Source: Paragonimus skrjabini miyazakii | Taxonomy: Eukaryota > Platyhelminthes > Trematoda > Plagiorchiida > Troglotrematidae | Assembly: GCA_014338405.1 (NCBI GenBank) | Contig: JTDE01000922.1 | Coordinates: 103,296-167,295, forward strand | Direction: 5' to 3' | DNA: 64,000 bases | In this document: positions 42,701 to 49,199 of the stretch, piece after piece | Layout: each line of letters opens with the position of its first letter | How positions within the stretch are numbered: the first letter of the stretch is position 1 | Notes under the pieces: model-generated | Told to the model about the DNA's origin: nothing | What the model saw: the letters and a program-made list of their open reading frames with translations, nothing else | Databases searched by the model: none | Position numbers and translations under genes: made by a program

Positions 42701-45700
42701 CCCTGAGAATAGAAGGTGTCAGCCAAGATCCGCACTCTTTTCATACGTGCACACTGCAAATTGAAATATTCGTTTCTACCAGTTCTGGAGAAAGTCTCGC
42801 ACGGTTTAAAATTTCTCCAGGCTTTCAAATCCATAAAATAGGAATCTAAACGGAAATCACATATTCCCACGTCTCAACCACTTGGTACACGATCAAAAAA
42901 TACCCACTCATGTAAAAAAAACATTCAGAGTGGAGTACAATTAAGCGAGGGGAAACAGGCCTACGAAACACGGTGCATCAGAAAAGCAGAGTCGCACTTC
43001 AGGTAGGTTGAGGGGTAATCAACTATTAACTCACTGACTCATCAAGTCGCGAAATTCCAGTAGCATTTCATAAACGTGCAACTTGTTCAACAACCGCTGA
43101 TATGCGCTTGTGATTCGGGAATGCTGTGGAAATTGAGCGAGGAGAAGCAGAACGGATAATAGTGGGCGTCCTTGTATGAATATAGCAAATTAGTAATAGT
43201 AAATGCAATGTAATGTACATGTGTAAGTTATGAAAACCCTGACTGCTCCACGGAGTAAAGTGGTTAGATGTCACCTGCCTGGATGGGGTCTTTGTGATCA
43301 CTCAAATCGCTAGTAAGAAACGCTATCCGAGATGGCGGTGTGCCGCCGTCAACGGCGTACCTGCATCTATACCATTTCTAGTTCTACCGCTTAGTCCTCT
43401 TTTGGTAACTTTCAATCATCTTAGTAACCTTTCATTCAGGATATTTCAAGTCACTGTTGCGGTGAGCGGCAGCCCGAACCATAGTACATTCTGGTCAGGT
43501 TCTTGGTTGCTGTGATGATGATGCTGATGATGATGTGTAAGTGAACACCAACCAAAATGCAACGTTTGTCTTGGATGCCACAACTAATGGGAAATGGCAC
43601 ATAAACGACTCAAATGTGATTAAAAGCAAGCCCTCATAATAAAAGCACTAATGACTTCCGTTTATGATGTTGCATCCAACACGAGTATGAAGTGTTCTTT
43701 GAGCTTTAGCCGAAAAACTGACAAAGTTCCACAGAACCTGACTATAACAAAAAGGAGTTCGTCAATGGGACTTATGTCACAAATCGACCACGTAATTATC
43801 ATTTCCATGCAAACGCGAACAAGAAGTAGACTGTATAATAAATGATAGGTTGGCAAATGTTAAACGCGCTCCAGTCAAAGAAGATTAAAGCAAGATCGAC
43901 ACGATCATCTTCTGCCAGATTTGTGTGCATTAAAGACATGTCAACCTACTGTAATAGATCACATGGTATTCCAATCATACATGGATAAAGCAGCAAGACA
44001 ATCCTACAAGAATGAGACACCCTGGAAATAGTTAATATATGAAAGCTCTTGTTGACGGCATATCCACACCTGGCAACATGATGGGTCACGAGTATTAGAT
44101 CAGAGAGGATTCAGATTAATAACGGGCTCCAGCTTGCAGTGTGTTTTGGGCCGCGACTTTCACGGTCGGATTTAACAAAGTTAATTGGAATCATCGAAGT
44201 CCAAATTATTACACTATGGTCTCATTCATAAACTATGCATGATTCTCACCTTGCTAGCGACAAACAGAAACATCAAACGTTGATAGGGCGTACGTCTCGT
44301 AGATTGGTCAGAAGGTTCATCATTTTCCGACAAGTGACTAATCCGTTCCGTTAACTCTTCCTTGACTACTGTATTATCAATGAACGAGGCCTCTTCGTGC
44401 ATTTGATTGTTCTCCGCGGATGCCTGAACAGTTTTGGTGCTCACGTCGATCATTGGTTTATCTTCTTGCATTTCGTCATCAGAATCGCAAAGTTTATTCA
44501 CCAATGGAACATCTTTTATCTCCAACGGTGAAGGACTGGCAACGTCTAACTGATGGTCCGCTGGCTCGTGTAATGAGAGAAAGTGCGCCCGCCCAAGGAA
44601 GGCATCCAATCCTACAACAAGTCTGGTTGTCCGATCTAAAGCCCGGCAGATTGCTAGTCGTAAGGGAGTGGTCACTAGAGGTGACTCAAGTAAATTTAAC
44701 AAGAGATGCTGGACCTGAAAAAACAAAATTGAAAAGGCCGTGTGTTGGATTAGGAGTTTAATGAAATAGTAGGGTTGCCACATTTACACAGATATTCTGG
44801 AGGTTGAGACAACCTACCTGGAACACCTCAAACTGGGCACCGTCAGCAGCTAACGACTGGGCGCCCGGATAAAGTAAGGACCAAGCAATACGTGGGAAAA
44901 GAGTTCCGGTAACTAAACCAGTGAGTCGAACGCCAGCCAGTAAGTGTCGGACAATGTAGGCACTGTTGCTCTGCCTCAACGCAGCGGACAGATCCAGACC
45001 GGTGTAGACCCATACAACGAGCGCTTCTGTGACGCCTGAAAAATAAGTCGCAGACAGAAAACGAGAAACCAAACTAGAAACCAGCACCCCAATTTACAAG
45101 AAACGGCTATGAAGCAAAGCTTCTAAATGCTTAAACATTGGTGGCAAAATGAAAAGTGCTTGAAAATGCTGGAACATAAGCCACTAGAGACGAAGAAAAC
45201 GAGATGTCATTATGCAGAATAACGACTTCACAGAATTCGGATGTGACTAGAGAGGGATTCATGAAAATTGTACAGCGAGTCTCAAATTACTAACTGTTAC
45301 AAACTGACCCTATTCAACTCAGGCAACTTACTTTGCATGGATTGTCTATCAGTATGATACAAATAAGCCAAACCGGGAGCCAAATGGGATTCTAAGCCTT
45401 CGATTGCATCAACCCATCTAAAAAAGAAGAATAACAGAAATATGTAAACATTTGCAGGTAGAGTTTTCATAAAACCTTGGAGTATCTGACTCCGATAAAG
45501 CAAATAAACTGATCCCAATTCAGCTCTGCGTCTCTTTGGCATGTGATAGTTGCGAGAACGACATATATCGCCCGGACAGTAAAAACCAGTAACAAGCAGG
45601 GAAGCCCATACATGGCAAATATTAGAACCAACAGCAAGTCAACTGATCACCAAGACAGCTGGTGCGGTTGAACAAACTCCGTGTACGCACAAAGTCAGAT

Positions 45701-47504
45701 CGAGAAAGTCATTTAGGATACAATTAGCAAAGACTAGCAAAAGCAGAGCACTATACAAGACGAACGATAGCCAAACATGCCACATTCCTTCGCGTCACGT
45801 GCTGGACACTGAAGAAATTCATAAGAACAGTATACGCAAAACCATCATGCGTCACAGTTCAATGGATCAAAAAACATTGTGTAGGCAACCAAAAAAAAGG
45901 AAACCATATTACGTCACGCTGATTCCAGGACCGATATACCGCAGATTAAATGGCGGAAAAAAGTACCTATCGCAAAGCATCACAATGATAGGGACATAGA
46001 ATTGGATTAACTGTCTAAGACTCACTCTTCTGTAAGTAACTTGTTGGGATCGGTGGTAAACTTGAGAGTTATTGTCAACAGGTACTGCGCACTGGCAGCA
46101 GCAGTGGTCCAATCATCAGGAGGAGGAGGAAGACGGGTAGATTCATCTGTCGCAGTGTCATCTACATTCCCATCATCGATGGTGTGATCGGTATCGCTGG
46201 TAGCCACTTTGACATCAGGTTCAGTAGTTACGATTCGTTCTTCCCGTTCCAGTAACCAGCAGTGGAGCTGAACAATATAGCAAAACCACAGCCATAATAA
46301 TCGTAAGGAGGAAAAATGTAGTAGTGTGAATTAGTGCGAGCTGGGTAGGCATATTATTGCCAAGTTGAAATATGAAAATCATTCGGAAAAGTACATTGAC
46401 CTGTTGTACGAGGTTTTAGATGTTAAAACACAACCGGTCATGATAATGAAAAGTGAGTCGCAAAAACGCAACTCTGAGTACTTCACTGGTATTCTGAACG
46501 GTTTACCAAAAAGCATAAACTACTTGCAATATACGCGGAACGATTGAAAAACCACGTAAATTAGAAGGTTGTTGATTATCAACTCAGATTAGAGGAACAG
46601 CAATGAGCCTAACTTACTGTCACAGACCAGAAATCAAGCATACATTACGATATATATGTCCAGAGATTCATATGCTCTTACCGACGCAAACGAAACTTTT
46701 TCACTGCTATGCATCGTCACAGAAAGAACAACTGTGGTCTGTTTTACAAGAAATTTGACGGCTAGCTTTCAGTCAATCAAAAGCTGTGTTAGTATTATCA
46801 TTCATTGACCACTACTAATCACTCTTAAAGCAAGTTCACTACTTCAAGGCTCATCATCGCTTGAAGGTAACTTCGCGACCAGCAAAGTGAGGAAACGCTT
46901 AATGACATGTGCTATTGAGGCACGTGAAGGAAATTAGGACACTTTTAGCATCATACTGGATCATTCTTCCCGGTAACTCCAGTGACCACTTAAAGGTACA
47001 TGTTATCAGAATATAGAGATTATGATGTAAAACACCTGATATACTCAAGCAATTTGGAGCTACGATGGAAAGAACACTGTTACTAACACGACAAAAATAA
47101 ACGAAGGATTGGCCGGAAAGACCATGGAACCTATAGAACATCTAGAGTACTGTGTACGGTGTACACATTCAGTGATATTTTCGGGCGACTGGATAGCGAT
47201 AATTACGAAAGTATACTTACTTAAACATACTACAATATTACCCGTTTTCCGCAGTAGGCGTCAGTACCAGTGGTCAGCTTAATAAATTTCATAACAAAAC
47301 ACTACACAACCGGTCATAATTCCACGCCTCACATTGCATAATACTTACCTGAAAAAGAGTCATTGTGGGATCCGGTATACGTACACGCTCTGCAAGGGAG
47401 CCTGTCGCACATTTGGCAGCCATAGACCATGGATTGAACCGCCAGTAACAACGCGCTAAACGTGGGTCGTCTTCCGTGAATTGATCCGTAGGTTGACGCC
47501 CATC
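9312..47504 (-). CDS. VIRMA: VIRMA / virilizer homolog (m6A methyltransferase complex scaffold), 26 exons, N-terminus missing
   Basis: VIRMA is the large nuclear scaffold of the m6A writer accessory complex (with WTAP, ZC3H13, HAKAI and RBM15 proteins) and directs METTL3/METTL14 methylation. The 26 exons are phase-consistent at every junction and encode about 1972 residues. Order-conserved similarity to human VIRMA, recalled from memory, runs along the whole stretch. Key matches are WVDAIEGLESHL (human WVTALEEIPSLI), HDPYPDL (DDPYPVL), LLDLLPLPLP (LLSELLPLPLP), CRLVILHLL (CKLAILHLI), LTQHDHGF (LAEHDYGLF) and NTSRPPSLHVDDF (NTSRPPSMHVDDF). The homologue of about the first 370 human residues, including the virilizer N-terminal domain, is absent. 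Introns are packed with transposon relics. Not seen: start codon, promoter, poly(A) site. The family assignment is firm; individual exon ends are predictions. Confidence 0.92.
9695..9726. repeat. (AT)16 microsatellite
   Basis: Uninterrupted AT dinucleotide run in the VIRMA intron just upstream of exon 26. Confidence 0.97.
10639..10960 (+). pseudogene. RTE-like reverse transcriptase relic (RT N-terminal blocks)
   Basis: It encodes HWIIVPIFEK, ENHEEISVTTVITRVLASII and LRRLTPAREAEIKEEQTGLR. These match PRDW...ILLFKNE, DNHRDIRLVSVASKLLTGLI and LRRLTKPRESQLRGEQAGFR in the 50.4-50.9 kb copy. A stop (TAA 10861) ends the frame; the next block is shifted. It is inserted antisense to VIRMA in the last intron. 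Confidence 0.82.
11928..12168. repeat. Direct repeat pair, period 173 bp
   Basis: GGACAACACGGGCGACCGGA at 11928 recurs as GGACAACACGGGCGACAGGA at 12101, followed in both by near-identical ACGAG(C/T)CATCGC.. sequence. Two units of a possible local tandem inside the extra segment of copy A. Confidence 0.8.
12314..12335. terminator. Perfect 8-bp hairpin carrying AATAAA on both strands
   Basis: CAATAAAG, a 6-nt loop, then CTTTATTG. The inverted repeat puts a poly(A) hexamer on each strand, as would suit a mobile element boundary or bidirectional 3' end. Function is inference. Confidence 0.5.
13752..13797 (-). CDS. VIRMA: VIRMA window exon 25, 46-nt exon (phase 0 to 1)
   Basis: Acceptor CTCTTCATCAG, donor G/GTATGT. 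It encodes only DPPRSRPYRDSRGLRG, another arginine-rich segment that fits the human PPPKRPLKVSQKISSRGG area. It was found from its splice signals and phase rather than its length. Confidence 0.75.
14818..15053 (-). CDS. VIRMA: VIRMA window exon 24 (phase 1 to 0), RG motif and NTSRPPS box
   Basis: Acceptor TTTTTCAAG, donor GAG/GTACGT. It encodes VAPMRGRGFILRG, a Gly/Ser-rich run, then RVDPFRSRPLNTSRPPSLHV and DDFTKLVKDD. The human tail has NTSRPPSMHVDDFV. This box is the strongest single identification in the window. RGRG and GLGGLG repeats suggest an RNA- or protein-binding disordered tail. Confidence 0.95.
16785..16985 (-). mobile_element. Hammerhead-bearing SINE, copy 1 (decayed, head truncated)
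   Basis: In reverse complement it reads GGAGTTCCAGTCCCGGTCAT (box B-like), GTACTACTGACGG, AGAGCAAAACTCGAATCTAG and a tail GGGAATGCGACAGCTGCGAT, collinear with copy 2. The hammerhead core is damaged (CUGACGG, AAAA for GAAA) but stem II GAGC is preserved. Box A is missing. Confidence 0.8.
17005..17225 (+). mobile_element. tRNA-headed SINE with hammerhead ribozyme, copy 2 (best copy)
   Basis: Box A-like TGGCGCAGTGGTC (17008-17020) and box B-like GGAGTCCTAATCC (17049-17061) give a pol III promoter arrangement. A hammerhead core follows, then a body with GGGAATGCGACAGCTGCAAT and an AT-rich end (TATATAAAAACC). Layout and ribozyme recall the schistosome Sm-alpha SINE-like repeats. It lies in the VIRMA intron between exons 23 and 24, antisense to the gene. 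Confidence 0.82.
17081..17126 (+). ncRNA. Hammerhead ribozyme motif (type I, minimal stem III)
   Basis: Stem I is CACTA (17081-17085) with TAGTG (17122-17126). The core CTGACGA is at 17086-17092, stem II GCTC/GGGC (17093-17096, 17103-17106) with a 6-nt loop, then GAAA (17107-17110). A short stem III is followed by cleavage triplet GTC (17119-17121). All invariant core bases are present. Stem III is only 2-3 bp (one G-U), as in minimal retroelement hammerheads. Confidence 0.75.
17594..17798 (-). CDS. VIRMA: VIRMA window exon 23 (phase 0 to 1)
   Basis: Acceptor TTCGTGTCCCGTAG, donor G/GTAGGT. It encodes LVTCNLAELASSCCNGLRIR, then EELAKFG and a Lys/Arg-rich stretch. This matches human VKVDLIELSEKCCSDFDLHS, then ELERSF. 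An acceptor at CAGAG (17747) would keep phase but lose the conserved LAEL. Confidence 0.88.
18017..18304 (-). CDS. VIRMA: VIRMA window exon 22 (phase 0 to 0)
   Basis: Acceptor CTATTCCAAG, donor GTG/GTATGT, 96 codons. It encodes LEYLRSGMKNLLSLLSEEFD and SLEVLFSSRPYFVSLVDLAE. The latter matches human SLQNLFNNRTAYVLADVMD. A competing donor three bases upstream would drop one codon. Confidence 0.9.
18730..19355 (+). repeat. Unclassified interspersed repeat, copy B
   Basis: Plus-strand counterpart of copy A without the 530-bp extra segment. Both ends correspond: GAAAACGAACAACCGAGCTA at the start and the CAGTCGTCTTGTA..CTTAAGCTTCAG end. It lies in the VIRMA intron between exons 21 and 22. Confidence 0.8.
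20580..20907 (-). CDS. VIRMA: VIRMA window exon 21 (phase 2 to 0)
   Basis: Acceptor TTCGTGTGTAATTAG, donor GAA/GTGAGC. It encodes FFANMVQRVNDCFSIEN, LASCLRLLQSLVVGRSTLP and RSLHISGARVRDLLGW. These match human SALHSLLKRVVSTFS, SSFLEFMRQILNSDT and RTMSINAAELKQLLQ. Confidence 0.92.
21085..22150 (-). mobile_element. RTE-like relic (RT C-terminus and 3' UTR scrap)
   Basis: 21490-22150 encodes, on the minus strand, LHILQWFGHVFFMSAERLPR, RALYTKTTNNG and upstream RT thumb remains, collinear with 49400-50060. A 3' UTR scrap (GACGTGGAATATCCT) lies at 21110, separated by about 370 bp of unrelated sequence. Sense orientation within the VIRMA intron between exons 20 and 21. Confidence 0.82.
22500..22735 (+). 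repeat. Unclassified interspersed repeat, copy C (older, partial)
   Basis: It is similar to the middle of copies A and B: CATCGACTCTGTGAGCCGTG, TTTCGTTACGCCAGGTCATC and TATGCCGGTCAGCC against ACCGACTCTTTGAG, TCACTACGCCAGATCATC and TATGCCAGTCGGTCG. It is visibly more diverged. Confidence 0.65.
23187..23458 (-). CDS. VIRMA: VIRMA window exon 20 (phase 0 to 2)
   Basis: Acceptor TTTTGCCTAG, donor AA/GTAAGT. It encodes LPDASCSEELAHILITHLSH, then LRPLLLLTQHDHGFLLVKK. The last part aligns with human VRTMMFLAEHDYGLFHLKS. Confidence 0.92.
23689..23863 (-). CDS. VIRMA: VIRMA window exon 19 (phase 2 to 0)
   Basis: Acceptor CACTTCAAG, donor TTG/GTGAGT. It begins with a Ser/Asn/Lys linker, then RKRRFLFIAENILSACSDKL. 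This matches human QQCVEYVTSILQSLCDQDI. The real frame was fixed by phase with both neighbours; a longer open frame here is a shadow. Confidence 0.86.
24222..24554 (-). CDS. VIRMA: VIRMA window exon 18 (phase 2 to 2)
   Basis: Acceptor GTTTTTCAG, donor AA/GTAGGT. A Ser/Asp-rich stretch is followed by LTSALALLHANLQVPACRLV and ILHLL, matching human TRLLALLDALASHKACKLAI and LHLI. The donor reading GTAGGT is the only one that avoids an in-frame stop. Confidence 0.9.
25112..25203 (-). CDS. VIRMA: VIRMA window exon 17 (phase 0 to 2)
   Basis: Acceptor TTTTTAAG, donor TT/GTAAGT. It encodes VWDELFEELRKKPIT and a short Asp/Gly linker. It occupies the place of human LDLIVEDLQSTSEDKEK. The exon is only 92 nt long, placed by phase with exons 16 and 18. 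Confidence 0.82.
26128..26334 (-). CDS. VIRMA: VIRMA window exon 16 (phase 0 to 0)
   Basis: Acceptor GTTTATTTAG, donor ATA/GTAAGT, 69 codons. It encodes RDRWAIHVLALAPEFTGLVE and LLQLLRRLADLGLSCATFL. These match human RKLWSMHLHVQAKLLQEIV and MLRRICVQLCDLASPTALL. Confidence 0.9.
27262..27389 (-). CDS. VIRMA: VIRMA window exon 15 (phase 1 to 0)
   Basis: Acceptor CTGCCGAG/AG, donor CGT/GTAAGC. It encodes VITFTISAPAYYLPGLKLLL, then DLLPLPLPIFNA. LLDLLPLPLP matches the strikingly conserved human LLSELLPLPLP. Phase 1 entry joins to exon 14. Confidence 0.88.
28165..28275 (+). mobile_element. tRNA-derived SINE, second family, copy 1
   Basis: It contains CTGCCGGCGTCGTTTCGTAG, then CTCAGCTGGTGAGGCGCTTG (tRNA D-arm/box A), a spacer TATGCTGTTTCTGTAGCTGG and CTCAGATTTTTCACAATT. 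The same order is found inverted at 37635-37765. Box B is decayed here. It is not a functional tRNA gene: the arms do not fold into a cloverleaf of normal length. Confidence 0.7.
28615..28975 (-). mobile_element. RTE-like relic with internal deletion
   Basis: The minus strand encodes RRWFGHVFYTSNERLPHRIV (RT C-terminal tail). Directly beside it, GTCGTCAGAACCAAGTGGAA continues with the endonuclease-RT linker as at 63490-63590, so most of the RT has been deleted. Confidence 0.75.
31093..31168 (-). CDS. VIRMA: VIRMA window exon 14 (phase 0 to 1), begins inside RTE-like sequence
   Basis: Acceptor GCGTTCCAG, donor AAAC/GTATGT. It encodes TTFRDVARAYFHTDLSEEG, then HPGWLK. SEEG...W.LK aligns with human ISEETLANNTWSLMLKEV, and splicing to exon 15 gives LKQVITF against human LKEVLSS. 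The only phase 0 acceptor, and the first 12 nt (31157-31168), match the RTE endonuclease-RT linker (compare 50925-50945 and 60770-60795). Alternative: a nearby acceptor not recognised here. Confidence 0.65.
31157..33305 (-). mobile_element. RTE-like element, 5' part only (endonuclease), 3' truncated
   Basis: The minus strand carries the 5' UTR (33305 downward), a leader region and an AP-endonuclease: FIISAYAPTDSCSDATKDAF, IIILAGDFNAQLGRLSPDEK and TWRSPCASQSWTQLDHIAVS (32345-31851), then the EN-RT linker. It stops at 31157 at the start of VIRMA exon 14, without RT or 3' UTR. It is collinear with 50.9-53.48 kb. Loss of the 3' half is unusual for elements inserted by target-primed reverse transcription. 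Confidence 0.88.
34344..34625 (-). CDS. VIRMA: VIRMA window exon 13 (phase 0 to 0)
   Basis: Acceptor TTCTTCGTAG, donor CGT/GTAAGT, 94 codons. It begins KLSDYFVLQCQTTVSQT and continues VVSMLEASVHIVAQLLTTIL (human ARCTLTLLKTMLTELL), ending PLGPKRKQLER (human DSDEQKIQND). The next predicted exon is about 3.2 kb away, beyond an RTE insertion. Confidence 0.88.
34881..35407 (-). CDS. VIRMA: VIRMA window exon 12 (phase 1 to 0), largest exon
   Basis: Acceptor GTTTTCTAG, donor CAG/GTAACT. At 527 nt it is the longest exon. It encodes SLSSEIFIWLVNQLKPLVTE, LEEALDGLLSVETVDDLLGL, PPAILTLLRLIRSHVC and LRRSLSLIELYSANGLCELT, which matches human NLAVIQLFSAEGMDTFI. The conserved AEG/ANG turn is a useful anchor. 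Confidence 0.9.
36392..36598 (-). CDS. VIRMA: VIRMA window exon 11 (phase 1 to 1)
   Basis: Acceptor CGTGTAG, donor A/GTAAGT. A Ser/Thr-rich start (TNTSDSSTLATTTDATPSS) leads into LRATLRQILMNPIDP and FLVLTVLRHSENVAYL. It corresponds to the human ACILILVVVQSSSDVQML helix. Confidence 0.85.
36862..37242 (-). CDS. VIRMA: VIRMA window exon 10 (phase 1 to 1)
   Basis: Acceptor CTGCTCAG, donor G/GTACGT. It encodes LFPRGVTGIFSVVAQLLSF, the counterpart of human FNPVGRSAVGHVFSL, then LLRDALFGIARLCVSSVG and FAPFLMLLEAFGTQES. It ends with a Lys/Ser-rich linker. Confidence 0.88.
37635..37765 (-). mobile_element. tRNA-derived SINE, second family, copy 2 (well preserved head)
   Basis: In reverse complement: GGCTTCGTAGCTCAGCTGGT (box A), AAAGCATTTGCCGCATTTAG, GTTGGTTCGAATGCAACC (box B) and CAGATTTTTCGCAGTTGCG. 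Box spacing is longer than in a tRNA, so this is a SINE head rather than a tRNA gene. Sense orientation in the VIRMA intron between exons 9 and 10. Confidence 0.75.
38641..39071 (-). CDS. VIRMA: VIRMA window exon 9 (phase 2 to 1)
   Basis: Acceptor CTTGTCAG, donor G/GTTAGT. It encodes GFLDDFAWLFDQFHSSDQLP, a Ser/Pro-rich spacer, LMSSFLSEVSTLTLLASRPG, then HRIVAEWQVDTTEMMLVLGL, the last matching the human DAFALWLQDSTQTLQ region. It is a 431-nt exon of the helical body. Confidence 0.88.
39769..39872 (-). CDS. VIRMA: VIRMA window exon 8 (phase 0 to 2)
   Basis: Acceptor TTCTAAG, donor AC/GTAAGT. It encodes LPCPMLLGEDKKSAHDPYPD, then LCTMLDH. HDPYPDL aligns with human RDDPYPVLFRYL. The exon is too short to stand out as an open frame; it was found by splice sites and phase. 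Confidence 0.85.
40417..40534 (-). CDS. VIRMA: VIRMA window exon 7 (phase 2 to 0)
   Basis: Acceptor TTCATTAG, donor ATC/GTGAGT. It encodes SLSIEQKLVYYLRQISNLL, the counterpart of human SEGEIERLINLLEEVFHLM. Its entry phase joins exactly to exon 6. Confidence 0.85.
40896..41216 (-). other. Lysine-rich open frame in a VIRMA intron, unrecognised
   Basis: A 106-codon frame between exons 6 and 7 reads GLWQMYQCCIDQLTSMEKAK, VKNLTKVASLLDGEFIDGLK and HCSVQYLLHKSAIKLHVQK. The amphipathic, lysine-rich composition looks coding-like, but no VIRMA segment is missing here and I recognise no family. It may be a retropseudogene or mobile-element remnant. Confidence 0.3.
41640..42375 (-). mobile_element. RTE-like relic (RT palm/thumb to C-terminus)
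   Basis: The minus strand encodes QTAKYRLRTGIFSF and HLGNTIWSYCNSGDEILVKV, matching SKCKVLLQDWGISP and YLGSTISSGCNIVDEISARM at 49.9-50.1 kb. It continues to MLAGCLTHRTLYFETT near the C-terminus. Several frameshifts. Confidence 0.8.
43035..43170 (-). CDS. VIRMA: VIRMA window exon 6 (phase 1 to 2)
   Basis: Acceptor ATACAAG, donor CA/GTGAGT. It encodes RPLLSVLLLLAQFPQHS, then YQRLLNKLHVYEMLLEF. The latter aligns with human SAILQKCHFYEVLSEI. Only the phase 1 frame is open. Confidence 0.85.
43265..43540 (+). mobile_element. RTE-like 3' end with GAT-repeat tail
   Basis: Same 3' block as 6345-6615 (CCTGCCTGGATGGGGTC, CACTGTTGCGGTGAGCGGC, CTGGTCAGGTTC) but ending in (GATGAT)n instead of (GATT)n. 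It is 5'-truncated and antisense to VIRMA between exons 5 and 6. Confidence 0.85.
44279..44714 (-). CDS. VIRMA: VIRMA window exon 5 (phase 0 to 1), 3' end uncertain
   Basis: Acceptor TTTTTTCAG. It encodes LLNLLESPLVTTPLRLAI, CRALDRTTRLVVGLDAFLGR (human FKALDSVISMTEGMEAFLRG) and an acidic insert of about 80 residues. The end at C/GTTTGA keeps phase with exon 6 and the human YQKLLELIL alignment. A stronger consensus donor lies 29 nt downstream at AAG/GTGAGA (exon end 44250) but would put exon 6 out of frame. Confidence 0.75.
44818..45035 (-). CDS. VIRMA: VIRMA window exon 4 (phase 1 to 0)
   Basis: Acceptor ATTTTTCAG, donor CAG/GTAGGT. It encodes VWVYTGLDLSAALRQ, matching human DWTMQALNLQVALRQ, followed by LLAGVRLTGLVTGTLF and FPRIAWSLLYPGAQ. 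It forms helical repeats of the VIRMA body. Confidence 0.9.
45332..45417 (-). CDS. VIRMA: VIRMA window exon 3 (phase 2 to 1)
   Basis: Acceptor CTTTTTTAG, donor A/GTAAGT. It encodes EWVDAIEGLESHLAPGLAYL, aligning with human KWVTALEEIPSLIIKGLSYL. This is one of the clearest anchors for the orthology. Confidence 0.9.
46026..46267 (-). CDS. VIRMA: VIRMA window exon 2 (phase 0 to 2)
   Basis: Acceptor TTGTTCAG, donor GA/GTGAGT. It encodes LHCWLLEREERIV, an acidic low-complexity linker rich in D, T and P (DDGNVDDTATDE, RLPPPPDDW), then a strand-like LLTITLKFTTDP. It fits the acidic linker to helical-domain transition of VIRMA. Confidence 0.8.
47349..47504 (-). CDS. VIRMA: VIRMA window exon 1 (phase 0 to 0)
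   Basis: Acceptor TTTTGTAG, donor CAG/GTAAGT, 52 codons. It reads DGRQPTDQFTEDDPRLARCY and onward and corresponds to the human stretch around YDPYDRELVPLLYFSCPY, just before the helical body. It is the most upstream exon I can place; phase 0 entry shows that further coding exons precede it. Confidence 0.75.
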
Positions 47505-49199
47505 CTACAAAAGTAATAAAAGATAATAAAAAAGATTAGAACATTATTATTGACCGCGGAAAAGCAATGGTAGTCACTGAAGCCCAATTGTCACAAACAA
47601 GAAAAATAAGTCCTAGTTTAAAGACGAAATGAAGAGGATAAGTGGAACTTGGTGAACTAAAAAACCCACCTAAACCCAAACATTCCACAACAAGATGTTT
47701 ACACCTTAAAAGCAAACAACCGAGTTGCAAGTGTAACGGCTCGTGCGGGTCGTATAGCTCTGCCTCACCAATTTCATTTATTTCATAGACGACTCCACCA
47801 GATAAGGACAACATTCACGCGATTTAACCCGATTAGCCGTCATCGCTTTTAACGTTACTAGCCACAGACTCTGGATCATGAGAGACTCCGCCCAAGGGAT
47901 GAACCATACCCATAGAGGTTATCCTGTCGGTCCTTAAGCCTTCGTACTAAACCATCGATTATCCACTTTAAACCACAAACCAATGGGATGCGACACGGAT
48001 AAACGATGCTCGAAGTGATAAACGATTAAGTGACATCCCTAGAACACGAACCAACCACACTAGATAGCACAGTCATAAAGACAGCGAATGAACAAATCCG
48101 ACGCTCATTACCGAATATCAGTCTCATAACGTTACTGCCAGTCGCCCACTGTTGTCGGCTGATGTGTGCGATTAGACGCGGATATCGATGCTGGAGTGTC
48201 AGAAGAGGGTTTGCGAACAAAATAAGGCCAACCTTAAATCATTACCAACTATTAAGACCACTCGAACTCCCTCCAAAGACAGAGGTTTATGTATAAAAAC
48301 GTCCAAATATGTGCAACAGCAAGCAATCAACATACCAACAGTGACCGCATTGTTTGTCAAATTGAAGATGGCAGGGTTCAGCCTTAACGCACAAGTTCAG
48401 GACCGAGTGATCAGGCTATACCTTGTCAGCATGAAAACATGCACAACCGCCAGCGCCAGCTAAAACCTTAGACAACGAAACGTCATGGCAGTGACAAAAG
48501 GACAGCATTTTCTTTCGTGTGTGTCAGATAAAGTCCGCCAGTGAACATCAATTTTTACCTTACCTAAACCCAATTTGAAAACCCTGCCCCGAAACCGGAA
48601 AACAGTTAATCAGTAAAGCCATCAGTGTGCGCAGCTTTACTACACAGTTCTATGGGTGGCGACATCCGCGTCCGGCTTAACCTGCCACATGTGACTGAAG
48701 TCTAACGACGCCTAGGCACATACGATATCACAAGTGACTTGCAGTTCTGCCATCCATATCTCATATCCGGCGTAATAACGGAACGAGTGTGGGTGGAAGC
48801 CTGTGTAACACAAATAGACATGAACAGTTGAGTCTAACCAGATGGCAGTAACCAGAGTCATCGTTAACCACATTAACCATTGACAGGGAACACCCCAAGA
48901 AAAAAAACGGGAAAAAAATGCAACAGCTGGTAGAATCAAAGTTAGGCAGTGTCGAGGCATTTATCTCATTGATTGTGGTAGGATGACACGTCGGATAGCG
49001 TTTACAATCCTCTAGTTGAAGCAACACGAAGTCTCCAACCAGACAGGCCGAACAAACTCACTGCTAAGTGGGACAGTTAAGGTCTTCATCGTCGTACATA
49101 TCATTGACTTATGGATTAAAATTAACAACAAAGTTAACGTCTTTTCTCGAAAAGATCAGATAAGGTGAGCAGTGCTAACAGGCGAATGAGGCTGATAAT
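47505..49199. other. Upstream of the first placed VIRMA exon, no exon recognised
   Basis: The preceding VIRMA exons should lie at or above this stretch. A 92-codon minus-strand frame (47536-47814) lacks VIRMA similarity. No recognisable virilizer N-terminal segment was seen. Confidence 0.4.
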
